From the NCBI GenBank assembly GCA_002391555.1, contig DGFG01000035.1, forward strand, positions 1 through 7,170: a DNA stretch of 7,170 nucleotides, in the 5' to 3' direction. Below, one piece after another: positions 1 to 5,732 of the stretch. A program made the position numbers and the translations under genes. The notes beneath the pieces were generated by a model. That model was given only the letters and a program-made list of their open reading frames with translations. It was not told the origin of the DNA and did not search any database. Numbering within the stretch: the first letter of the stretch is position 1; every line of letters starts with the position of its first letter. This DNA comes from Firmicutes bacterium UBA3906 (GTDB taxonomy: Bacteria > Bacillota > Clostridia > Caldicoprobacterales > DTU083).

Positions 1-479
1 TATATACCGGCTTTTTGGATCCAGGAGAGGCCTCGGGTGTTCCCATTATAAATAGGCTTTTTGACGAGGCAAAGAATGAGGCTGATAAGGACATTTTTAT
101 AGACTGCCCTCCTGGTAGCTCCTGCCTTGTAATGGACTCTATAAAGGAGGCAGACTACTGTATATTAGTAGCCGAACCAACAATCTTTGGTGTCCACAAT
201 CTTGCGATGGTCTATGATTTGGTAAGGCTCCTTAAAAAGCCCCATGGTGTGGTCCTAAACAAGTGTGTGGAGGGAGAAAACCCAGTGGAAGCCTTTTGCC
301 AAGATAGAGGTATAAAGGTCTTAGCTAGGATCCCCTTTGATAAGAAGCTAGGGGAAATAAGCTCTAATGCGGGCATTGCTGCTATGGAGGATAAAAAATA
401 CCATGAGTTTTTCTTATCCCTATTAAGAATAGTAAAGGAGGAGCTAGGCTGTGAAAGAGCTACTTATCCTAAGCGGTAA
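1..479 (+). CDS. MinD-family P-loop ATPase, ferredoxin-inserted type (COG1149-like), 5'-truncated
   Basis: The reading frame is open from the window edge (first full codon at 3), so the N-terminal half with the Walker A loop and any ferredoxin motifs is missing. The first TTG at 15 is internal, not a start. The visible part has the hallmarks of the second half of MinD/Mrp-like ATPases: a Walker B/switch II motif DCPPGSSC (from nt 102), the strand-helix segment ILVAEPTIFGVHNL, a nucleotide-contacting VVLNKC strand and the late motif IPFDKKLGEIS. In the family these proteins pair with a second, similar ATPase, which is exactly what follows. The stop lies inside the next gene (29-nt overlap), so the two are probably translationally coupled and may act as a heterodimer. 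Family membership is solid; the role (metal-cluster handling or protein positioning) is inferred from neighbours. Confidence 0.88.
   Translation, partial: YTGFLDPGEASGVPIINRLFDEAKNEADKDIFIDCPPGSSCLVMDSIKEADYCILVAEPTIFGVHNLAMVYDLVRLLKKPHGVVLNKCVEGENPVEAFCQDRGIKVLARIPFDKKLGEISSNAGIAAMEDKKYHEFFLSLLRIVKEELGCERATYPKR
436..441 (+). promoter_or_regulatory. Ribosome binding site that fixes the GTG start at 451
   Basis: A perfect AGGAGG lies inside the end of the upstream ATPase gene, 9 nt before GTG 451. The encoded N-terminus (MKELLILSGKGGTGK) puts the Walker A loop at the expected place directly after the first beta-strand. This supports the GTG start despite the 29-nt overlap. Confidence 0.8.
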
Positions 480-1338
480 AGGAGGGACTGGCAAGACTAC
501 AATAGCAAGTGCCTTTATAAAACTTTCCCAGGCTAGGGCCTATGCTGACTGTGATGTCGATGCACCAAACCTTCATTTAGTAGCTGCTTGGGATACTAAG
601 CCTGACAGGGAGGACTATTATGGCCTGCCCCTAGCAGAGATAGACAAGGACCTCTGTATAGATTGTGGCATCTGCAAGGACCACTGTCGCTTTGATGCAA
701 TCTCTGATAAGGATGGCTACAGGGTGAACCCCTATGCCTGTGAGGGCTGTGGCCTTTGCGCCTACTTGTGCCCTGCAAAGGCAATTAGGATGGAGGCAAA
801 TTTGGCAGGAGACATGTACTTGTATTTAGAAGATAAGGCTAGCACAGATAAGGTTTTTTCGACAGCTCAGCTTGAAATAGGGCAGGGGACTTCAGGCCTG
901 CTTGTTAGCCAGGTGAAAAAAAGGATGAGGCAGGCAGCAAGTGGAGTAGATCTAGCCATAATAGATGGGTCTCCGGGTATCGGTTGCCCTGTTATTGCGT
1001 CACTTAGCGGGGCTGACATGGTCTTAATTGTAACAGAGCCTAGCCTATCTGCTATTAGTGATATGGACCGTATAGTAAAAACGGCTAAAACCTTTACAGA
1101 CAAGCTACTCGTATGTATAAACAGGTACGATACCAATATAGAAAACTCAAACAAGATAAGGACCTATTGCTCTTTCCATAACCTGCCCCTTGTTGGCCAG
1201 ATTCCCTTTGACCCTCTAGCGGTCAAGGCCATAAACAGTGGGCAAACAATAGTTGATATAGAGTGCTCGGCTGGAATGGCAGTTAGAGATTTATTTACAA
1301 AGACCATGGAAGAACTTTATAGGGAAGCTGGTAAATAG
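451..1338 (+). CDS. MinD-superfamily P-loop ATPase with inserted 2x[4Fe-4S] ferredoxin domain (COG1149-like)
   Basis: This 295-residue protein begins at GTG. A Walker A loop GKGGTGKT (residues 9-16, deviant type with the signature lysine) is followed by DCDVDAPN (33-40). A bacterial ferredoxin insertion has two cluster motifs: C69-x2-C72-x2-C75-x3-C79 and C97-x2-C100-x2-C103-x3-C107. The usual Pro after the last Cys is present in the second motif but replaced by Arg in the first. Walker B/switch II is IIDGSPGIG (D171), and the late IPFDPLAVKAI motif matches its upstream partner. The architecture is that of ferredoxin-carrying MinD-type ATPases found mainly in anaerobes, where they occur as tandem pairs near Mrp and NifX-like genes. 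It is cytoplasmic, with no signal or membrane segments. Its substrate is unknown; coupling ATP hydrolysis to electron or metal-cluster transfer is my inference. Confidence 0.93.
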   Translation: MKELLILSGKGGTGKTTIASAFIKLSQARAYADCDVDAPNLHLVAAWDTKPDREDYYGLPLAEIDKDLCIDCGICKDHCRFDAISDKDGYRVNPYACEGCGLCAYLCPAKAIRMEANLAGDMYLYLEDKASTDKVFSTAQLEIGQGTSGLLVSQVKKRMRQAASGVDLAIIDGSPGIGCPVIASLSGADMVLIVTEPSLSAISDMDRIVKTAKTFTDKLLVCINRYDTNIENSNKIRTYCSFHNLPLVGQIPFDPLAVKAINSGQTIVDIECSAGMAVRDLFTKTMEELYREAGK

Positions 1339-1341
1339 GAT

Positions 1342-2160
1342 ATGAAGATAAAGGTTTTAGTGGAAAACACCTCAATTTCAAAGGACTATTTAAGCGAGCA
1401 TGGCCTTTGCCTGTACATAGAGACCAAGGCAGGTAAAATCCTATTTGACCTAGGTGCATCCAGTCTTTTTTTAGAAAATGCCAAGGGCATGGGTGTAGAT
1501 ATAGCAGATGTTGACTATCTAGTAATCTCCCATGGCCATTATGATCACTGTGGGGGCCTTAGGACCTTTTTAAGGGAAAACACCAAGGCTGGCATCTTTA
1601 TCCACCAGCAGGCCTTTGAGAGATTCTACAGCCAAAGGCCCGATGAAGGGCTTAAGTATATTGGCCCTGACCAAAGGCTTAGGGACAATGAGCGGATAGT
1701 CTTTGTTTCAGCTGAGTACCAAATTGATAATGACCTCTGGCTTTTCCAAAGTTCTGGGCAAAAAAAGCTTATGCCTAGGGCCAACAAGGGCCTGCTTAAA
1801 AGGGAGGGGGACCGGCTAGTTGAGGATGACTTTCTCCATGAGCAAAACCTTGTCATTAGGCAGAAGGGCAAGACCCTCCTATTAACCGGCTGTGCCCATG
1901 TTGGTATTGTCAATATCCTAGACCATTATAAAGGCCTTCAGGCTAGCTGGCCTGACTATGTAATAGGTGGTTTTCACCTGTCTAGACCTGGAATTGAGGA
2001 GGAAGCAGAAACTATAGACAGGCTAGGGGAAAGGCTATTGTCTACTGGGGCCAGCTTTTACACCTGCCACTGTACAGGCATGGGGCCCTATCAAAGGCTA
2101 GAGAATATCATGGGAGATAGGTTAGCCTACCTTAGTACAGGTAGCCAGATTATATTATAG
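1342..2160 (+). CDS. Metallo-beta-lactamase-fold metal-dependent hydrolase (COG1237-like)
   Basis: A 272-residue soluble MBL-fold protein. The metal-binding signature is SHGHYDH (H64, H66, D68, H69). Later candidate ligands lie in LTGCAH (H186), GGFHLS (H212) and TCHCTG (H243), a pattern I associate with the COG1237 family. Members are often annotated by similarity as 7,8-dihydropterin-6-methyl-4-(beta-D-ribofuranosyl)-aminobenzene-5'-phosphate synthase, an archaeal pterin activity. That reaction is unproven for bacterial members and I do not assign it. The gene starts 3 nt after the ATPase stop. The only close Shine-Dalgarno-like string, AGGA at 1337-1340, is too near the ATG, so translation is probably coupled to the upstream gene. 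Its position points to a role in the same metal-cofactor pathway, perhaps processing a pterin or phosphoester; this is inference. Confidence 0.9.
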   Translation: MKIKVLVENTSISKDYLSEHGLCLYIETKAGKILFDLGASSLFLENAKGMGVDIADVDYLVISHGHYDHCGGLRTFLRENTKAGIFIHQQAFERFYSQRPDEGLKYIGPDQRLRDNERIVFVSAEYQIDNDLWLFQSSGQKKLMPRANKGLLKREGDRLVEDDFLHEQNLVIRQKGKTLLLTGCAHVGIVNILDHYKGLQASWPDYVIGGFHLSRPGIEEEAETIDRLGERLLSTGASFYTCHCTGMGPYQRLENIMGDRLAYLSTGSQIIL

Positions 2161-2245
2161 GACCTAGCTTGAAAGAGCAGAAAAGTATTAAATGATCTAG
2201 CTAGAAACAGAAAAAAGTATTATAGGACATAGCTAGAAAGGGCGA
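2153..2245 (+). repeat. Three imperfect ~28-bp direct repeats in the MBL-mrp gap
   Basis: The segment at 2153-2180 recurs at 2218-2245 with about 23 of 28 bases identical; both begin TATTATAGGAC. A more diverged copy (about 2190-2217) lies between them, sharing the core CTAGCTnGAAA. The first copy overlaps the last codons and TAG stop of the MBL gene, so the array probably arose by duplication of that gene's 3' end. No coding potential or recognised element was seen. Confidence 0.6.
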
Positions 2246-2273
2246 AAGAGACGGTCCGAGTATAAGGATAGAT

Positions 2274-2279
2274 TATAAT
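2274..2279 (+). promoter_or_regulatory. Possible -10 box upstream of mrp
   Basis: A perfect TATAAT lies 42 nt before the mrp start. At the right distance upstream (about 2250-2257) there is only a GACGGT-like sequence, a poor -35 match, and no TGn extension. The mrp-nifX pair may therefore have its own weak or activated promoter, or be read through from the upstream operon. No terminator was seen in the 161-bp gap. Confidence 0.3.
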
Positions 2280-2321
2280 TTTAGATAAATTTGAATAAAA
2301 AAACGAATAGGGGATGTAAGT

Positions 2322-3164
2322 ATGAGTGAAAATTGTAGTCAAAACTGCGAGACCTGTTCAGAGGAATGTGAACAGGGAAGGGGACAAGAAAAAAAGGATT
2401 TTATTGAGAAACCACATGAGCTGAGCTCTATTAAAAGGGTAATAGGTGTTGTTTCCGGCAAGGGAGGGGTTGGAAAGTCCCTTGTAACCTCTATGCTGGC
2501 AGTTACCATGAACAGGCTAGGCTACAAGACTGCTGTGCTAGATGCAGATATAACTGGACCATCAATACCCAAGGCCTTTGGCATAAAGGAAAAGGCACAA
2601 GGGTCTGAACATGGTATATATCCTGTAAAAAGCATGACCGGTATAGAAATAATGTCGGTTAACCTGTTACTGGAAAATGATACAGATCCGGTTGTTTGGA
2701 GGGGACCTATTTTAGCCGGTGCTGTCAAACAGTTTTGGACCGACGTTGTCTGGTCTGATGTGGACTATATGTTTATCGATATGCCACCGGGTACAGGAGA
2801 CGTTCCCCTAACAGTCTTTCAATCTATCCCTGTCGATGGGATAGTCATTGTAACATCTCCTCAGGAGCTGGTATCTATGATAGTTGCCAAGGCAGTAAAG
2901 ATGGCTGAGCTTATGAAGGTACCCATCCTAGGTCTGGTAGAGAACCTATCCTACTTTGAATGCCCTGATAACGGAAAAAGGTACAAGGTTTTTGGAGATA
3001 GCCATATTGATGAGATAGCTAGCAAGTATGAGCTTGAGGTCCTTGCCAAGCTACCAATTGATCCAAAGATCTCTGCTGCCTGTGACAGGGGCGTGATTGA
3101 ACTATTCGAAGGCAATTGGCTAGACGGAGTAGCTAAATTACTAGAGCAAATGGAGGCAAGGTAG
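2322..3164 (+). CDS. mrp: Mrp/NBP35 (ApbC)-family Fe-S carrier ATPase
   Basis: A 280-residue cytoplasmic P-loop ATPase. It shows the Mrp Walker A loop GKGGVGKS (46-53), DADITGPSIP (74-83), the WRGP motif (126-129), Walker B/switch II DMPPGTGD (153-160) and TSPQELV (178-184). Family members bind and transfer [4Fe-4S] clusters to target apoproteins. The N-terminus carries four cysteines (C5, C9, C12, C16) in a compact arrangement that could hold a cluster. The usual C-terminal CxxC reads C214-P-D-N217 here, so the second Cys is absent. The start is supported by AGGGG at 2309-2313, 8 nt before the ATG. The gene abuts the downstream NifX-like gene with no spacer. This Mrp-plus-NifX pairing mirrors the fused Mrp-ORP proteins of some sulfate reducers and suggests that the two proteins work together. 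Confidence 0.95.
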   Translation: MSENCSQNCETCSEECEQGRGQEKKDFIEKPHELSSIKRVIGVVSGKGGVGKSLVTSMLAVTMNRLGYKTAVLDADITGPSIPKAFGIKEKAQGSEHGIYPVKSMTGIEIMSVNLLLENDTDPVVWRGPILAGAVKQFWTDVVWSDVDYMFIDMPPGTGDVPLTVFQSIPVDGIVIVTSPQELVSMIVAKAVKMAELMKVPILGLVENLSYFECPDNGKRYKVFGDSHIDEIASKYELEVLAKLPIDPKISAACDRGVIELFEGNWLDGVAKLLEQMEAR

Positions 3165-3524
3165 ATGGAAAAAATTGCAGTAGCAAGTGACAATGGCATG
3201 GTTACAGACCACTTTGGTCATTGTGAGGCCTTTGTGATTTTTGAAGCTAATGATGGTCAGATAGTCTCAAAAAATACAATAAAAAACCCAGGACACAAGC
3301 CAGGCTTTCTGCCCAATTTCCTAAATGATATGGGTGTAAAGCTAGTAATCTCAGGAGGGATGGGGGCCGGGGCTATTGATATTTTTAATGACCACGGGAT
3401 AAAAGTAATAATAGGCTGTAGTGGAAGTGCCGAGCTTGTGGTTAAGGCTTATCTAAAAGGTGAGCTAGAATCAACAGCCAGCGCCTGCCATGGCCACGAC
3501 CATAAGCACGATCATGATAACTAG
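3165..3524 (+). CDS. NifX/NafY-like (dinitrogenase Fe-Mo cofactor / orange protein family) protein with His-rich tail
   Basis: A 119-residue protein of the Nitro_FeMo-Co fold. The N-terminal strand MEKIAVASDNG is followed by the HFGHCEAF motif (16-23), then ISGGMGAGAIDIF (62-74) and VIIGCSG (81-87), in family order. Relatives include NifX, NafY, the NifB C-terminal domain and the Desulfovibrio orange protein (ORP), which binds a Mo-Cu-sulfide cluster. After the core domain comes a tail with C108 and five His between 109 and 117, suited to binding Ni, Co, Cu or Zn. The start is fixed by GGAGG at 3152-3156, 8 nt upstream, inside mrp. No nif structural genes are present, so a nitrogenase role is unlikely on this evidence. 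The stop TAG falls inside a 12-bp repeat array that continues downstream, so the tail looks shortened. Family is certain; the bound metal is unknown. Confidence 0.92.
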   Translation: MEKIAVASDNGMVTDHFGHCEAFVIFEANDGQIVSKNTIKNPGHKPGFLPNFLNDMGVKLVISGGMGAGAIDIFNDHGIKVIIGCSGSAELVVKAYLKGELESTASACHGHDHKHDHDN

Positions 3525-3619
3525 CATAAGCATGAAACAAGCGCTATCATAAGCACGATCATAAGCACGATCACAAACACGACTATAAGCAAGAACATAA
3601 GCATGACCATAAGCACTAG
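3489..3619 (+). repeat. 12-bp tandem repeat (CATAAGCACGAT) encoding His-Lys-His-Asp, running past the stop codon
   Basis: Eleven head-to-tail units start at 3489, 3501, 3513, 3525, 3537, 3548, 3560, 3572, 3584, 3596 and 3608. Every unit is 12 bp except 3537-3547, which is 11. Units at 3501, 3548 and 3560 are identical. The first three units are coding (ending in TAG at 3522-3524). Beyond the stop, the array still reads H-K-H-E in frame, then after the 11-bp unit reads HKHD-HKHD-HKHD-YKQE-HKHD-HKH in the -1 frame, closing with TAG at 3617-3619. This is the pattern of a longer His-rich tail broken by one nonsense change and one single-base deletion. Confidence 0.85.
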
Positions 3620-3640
3620 CATAAATAGCTATTTATATTT

Positions 3641-3678
3641 GCCCTCTTGTTAAATTTTATAAGGGGGCTTTTTATTTT
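3641..3678 (+). terminator. Rho-independent terminator of the mrp-nifX operon
   Basis: An 8-bp stem pairs GCCCTCTT (3641-3648) with AAGGGGGC (3661-3668), including one G-T wobble. The loop is 12 nt and a T-rich tract TTTTTATTTT follows at 3669-3678. It sits about 20 nt after the end of the repeat array. Confidence 0.85.
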
Positions 3679-3689
3679 GCCCTATAGTG

Positions 3690-3733
3690 GCCAGGCCTGC
3701 TTTAGCCTATTAAAAGGGTCCTGGCATATTTTT
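3690..3733 (+). terminator. Second hairpin with T-tract, probable tandem terminator
   Basis: GCCAGG (3690-3695) pairs with CCTGGC (3720-3725). The stem can extend inward by CC/GG with a bulged T and by a CTTT/AAAG pairing. The sequence ATATTTTT (3726-3733) follows. It could back up the terminator 20 nt upstream and insulate prsA. A regulatory or structural role is the alternative. Confidence 0.5.
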
Positions 3734-3760
3734 CTCTAGGTCCTCCTTACTAATAGACCA

Positions 3761-3789
3761 TTTACAATAAAGCTTTGAATGTGTATAAT
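3761..3789 (+). promoter_or_regulatory. Sigma-A type promoter for the PrsA-like gene
   Basis: TTTACA (3761-3766; one mismatch to TTGACA) lies exactly 17 bp from a perfect TATAAT (3784-3789). The start codon is 31 nt further on, giving a leader of roughly 25 nt. Its place after the terminators makes prsA the first gene of a new transcription unit. Confidence 0.8.
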
Positions 3790-3820
3790 TAGGTGTAATT
3801 ATCTCTAGTAAAGAGGAAGG

Positions 3821-5002
3821 ATGAGGATTTTGAAAAACTGGAAGAGACAGGCCATCACTGCCATGATAATTGTCTTATCAATGCTTATCGTAGGCTGTGG
3901 CATAGTATCAGTCAATGAGGACAAGGACAGAAAGCTAGTAGTGGCAGAGGTAAACGGCGAAAAGATCCTAAAGGCCGCTGTTTTAGATGAGCTTGAATTA
4001 TATACTGCCTTGTATGGCAACCTAGATGAAGATCAAGCAGCCGAGATAAAGGCTCAAATACTTGATCAGCTAGTAAACAAGCTGATAATAAACCAAAAGG
4101 CAAAGGATGCAGGCTTTGTATTAAATGATGAGTTTAAGGAAGAAGCCAGACAGGAAAAGGACTCCTTTTTAAAGGAAGATGCTGAAAGAAAAAAGGAAGC
4201 TGACTTAGAGGATGAAGACAAGACCCCAAAAACTGATGATGAGTACCTAAAAGAGGCCCAGGATGAGTTTAAAAAATGGCTAGATGCCATCGGCCTAACT
4301 GAAGATGAGTATGTTGAACGAATCGCTGAGGACCTGGTTGTCAAGGCCTATTTTGAAAAGCTGACAGAGGACCTGACTGTTGATGAAGAGGAAGTTAAAA
4401 AGGTTTACGACGTTGAACTTGAGTTCCAAACCAACTATCCTTCTTACAAGGATTATGCCTCTATTGAAATAGTAACTGAGCCAGCCATGAGAAGGGTAAA
4501 GCATATCCTGATAAAACTAGATGAAGAGGTTACAAAGGAAATTGAGGAGCTCAGGAGAGGGCAAAAAGAGGACGAGGCTAACCAGCTTCGCGAGGAAAAG
4601 CTAAAAGAAATCAAGGCAAAGGCTGATGAGGTCCTAGCCCTAGTAAAGGCTGGAGAGGATTTTGAGCAGCTAATCAAGGACCATGGGCAAGACCCAGGTA
4701 TGGAGAACGAAAAGTATAAAGACGGCTATACCATGCTAAGGGATGAGAGCATGCGGCCTGAGTTTTTAGAAGCTTCTTTTGAACTAGACCAAGATGAGGT
4801 ATCAGACCTTGTAGCAACAGATAATGGCTACCATATAATAAAAGTTTATGAGGCCAAGGAAGACAAAATCATAAAGTATGAAGATATAAAAGAAGACCTT
4901 GAAAAGATCGTACTTGAAGAAAAGCGAAACAAGGAGTCAAACTCCATAATAGAGACCTGGATAGAGGAAGCCAAGATAGAAAAGTTTGAAAAAAGACTAT
5001 AG
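3821..5002 (+). CDS. prsA: PrsA-like lipoprotein foldase (parvulin peptidyl-prolyl isomerase)
   Basis: A 393-residue, highly charged (Glu/Lys/Asp-rich) secreted foldase. The signal peptide is lipoprotein-type: basic n-region, hydrophobic stretch 11-25, lipobox IVG with lipidated C26. The protein would therefore be anchored outside the membrane, where PrsA helps exported proteins fold. Residues 39-100 look like a SurA/PrsA N-terminal chaperone segment (VAEVNGEKILKAAV followed by a long helix). Residues about 225-345 are the parvulin rotamase domain, from RRVKHILI to NGYHIIKV. This domain has a charged insertion of about 30 residues (233-262), probably helical or coiled coil, before KADEVLALVKAGEDF. 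The start has a GAGGAAGG Shine-Dalgarno sequence directly upstream; the next in-frame ATG would remove the basic n-region. PrsA-like genes commonly sit before spoVT in Clostridia, which fits this neighbourhood. Confidence 0.88.
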   Translation: MRILKNWKRQAITAMIIVLSMLIVGCGIVSVNEDKDRKLVVAEVNGEKILKAAVLDELELYTALYGNLDEDQAAEIKAQILDQLVNKLIINQKAKDAGFVLNDEFKEEARQEKDSFLKEDAERKKEADLEDEDKTPKTDDEYLKEAQDEFKKWLDAIGLTEDEYVERIAEDLVVKAYFEKLTEDLTVDEEEVKKVYDVELEFQTNYPSYKDYASIEIVTEPAMRRVKHILIKLDEEVTKEIEELRRGQKEDEANQLREEKLKEIKAKADEVLALVKAGEDFEQLIKDHGQDPGMENEKYKDGYTMLRDESMRPEFLEASFELDQDEVSDLVATDNGYHIIKVYEAKEDKIIKYEDIKEDLEKIVLEEKRNKESNSIIETWIEEAKIEKFEKRL

Positions 5003-5031
5003 TTTAAGTCATTAATCATCTCCACTTGTAT

Positions 5032-5061
5032 GCATAAAAGGCACATACCAGTAAAATAATA
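5032..5061 (+). promoter_or_regulatory. Candidate sigma-G (forespore) promoter for spoVT
   Basis: GCATA (5032-5036) lies 18 bp from AATAATA (5055-5061). As I recall the Bacillus sigma-G consensus, this resembles a GHATR-type -35 and a CATWHTA-type -10, with one -10 mismatch. spoVT of B. subtilis is transcribed by sigma-G. No sigma-A pair with acceptable spacing was seen in the 109-bp gap, nor any clear terminator after prsA, so read-through from prsA is also possible. Confidence 0.35.
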
Positions 5062-5068
5062 AATGTGC
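5041..5068 (+). repeat. Inverted repeat GCACAT-N16-ATGTGC over the candidate -10
   Basis: GCACAT (5041-5046) and ATGTGC (5063-5068) are perfect 6-bp inverted arms flanking the candidate -10 box. This could be an operator or a hairpin. B. subtilis SpoVT represses its own gene, so autoregulation is a reasonable guess, but no SpoVT site is proven here. Confidence 0.35.
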
Positions 5069-5098
5069 AAGGATAAACAAGTAAACCAATGCAGATCA

Positions 5099-5104
5099 AG
5101 GAGG
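5099..5104 (+). promoter_or_regulatory. Ribosome binding site that selects the TTG start of spoVT
   Basis: A perfect AGGAGG ends only 1 nt before the ATG at 5106, too close for initiation, but 7 nt before the TTG at 5112. The TTG start gives the N-terminus MKATGIVRRIDDLGR, which matches how SpoVT proteins begin. Confidence 0.8.
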
Positions 5105-5111
5105 GATGTTA

Positions 5112-5669
5112 TTGAAAGCAACTGGGATTGTAAGGCGTATTGATGACTTGGGTAGAGTGGTTATCCCTAAAGAGATTCGTCGAACCTTGCGAATTAGAGA
5201 AGGAGATCCTCTGGAAATCTTCACAGACCGTGAAGGCGAAGTCATACTTAAAAAGTATTCCCCAATTGGCGAGCTAGGTGATTTTGCCCATGAATATGTA
5301 GAATCACTAAACCAGACTCTTGACCATATTGCCTGTGTTACAGACAAGGACTATATAGTGGCCATAGCTGGTGCTGCCAAAAAAGAGTATCTTGACAAGT
5401 CAATAAGCTCTGATCTTGAGGCCATAATGGAGCAAAGAAGGCCAGTAGTTGCCAACCGGGGCGAAGATGGACGCATTCATAGTATAAGAGCTAGTGAGGA
5501 TGGACAAGCCCCATATACAGCTCAAGTTGTAGCACCAATAATTGCAGACGGTGATCCAATAGGGGCAGTAGTATTATTGTCAAAGGAGCCCAATGTCCAT
5601 ATGGGCGATGTAGAGCTAAAGGTATCAGAAACGGCGGCGGGTTTTTTAGCCAAACAAATGGAGCATTAA
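5112..5669 (+). CDS. spoVT: Stage V sporulation protein T (AbrB-family forespore regulator)
   Basis: A 185-residue DNA-binding regulator, close to the ~178 residues of B. subtilis SpoVT. Residues 1-50 form the AbrB-type swapped-hairpin DNA-binding domain: TGIVRRIDDLGRVVIPKEIR followed by EGDPLEIFTD. This part is nearly identical to the Bacillus protein as I remember it. Residues about 56-185 form the GAF-like sensor domain, ending in the conserved ETAAGFLAKQME. SpoVT tunes sigma-G-dependent genes in the forespore and affects spore coat, germination and resistance, so its presence argues for an endospore-forming host. The start is TTG, chosen because of RBS spacing and family alignment; an ATG 6 nt upstream is in frame but badly spaced. 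The middle of the GAF domain (about 110-135) is the least conserved part. The gene is followed closely by a strong terminator. Confidence 0.97.
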   Translation: MKATGIVRRIDDLGRVVIPKEIRRTLRIREGDPLEIFTDREGEVILKKYSPIGELGDFAHEYVESLNQTLDHIACVTDKDYIVAIAGAAKKEYLDKSISSDLEAIMEQRRPVVANRGEDGRIHSIRASEDGQAPYTAQVVAPIIADGDPIGAVVLLSKEPNVHMGDVELKVSETAAGFLAKQMEH

Positions 5670-5694
5670 ATAGGATAAATTAATAGTTACTATT

Positions 5695-5729
5695 AAAGAG
5701 ACATTGAGAGATTCCAATGTCTCTTTTTT
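5695..5729 (+). terminator. Strong rho-independent terminator of spoVT
   Basis: A perfect 12-bp stem, AAAGAGACATTG (5695-5706) with CAATGTCTCTTT (5715-5726), closes an 8-nt loop and runs into a T-tract (5724-5729). It starts 25 nt after the spoVT stop. Confidence 0.93.
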
Positions 5730-5732
5730 AAC

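Noticed and set aside
15..17. TTG as the true start of the first ATPase gene
   Set aside because: The frame is open to the window edge, there is no RBS, and the protein would lack its P-loop; it is an internal Leu codon.
3522..3619. Readthrough or recoding of TAG (for example as pyrrolysine) to make the longer His-rich tail
   Set aside because: TAG ends six of the eight genes with visible stops, so it is a normal stop here. A single-base shift would also be needed, and no classical slippery heptamer was seen at 3534-3541.
3489..3628. CRISPR array
   Set aside because: The units are contiguous 12-mers in codon phase with no spacers; they are a coding microsatellite.
3720..3736. Sigma-54 promoter, suggested because Desulfovibrio orp operons are sigma-54 dependent
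   Set aside because: A TGGCA is present but the matching -12 GC element is missing, and it lies downstream of the cluster. No such site was seen upstream of mrp either.
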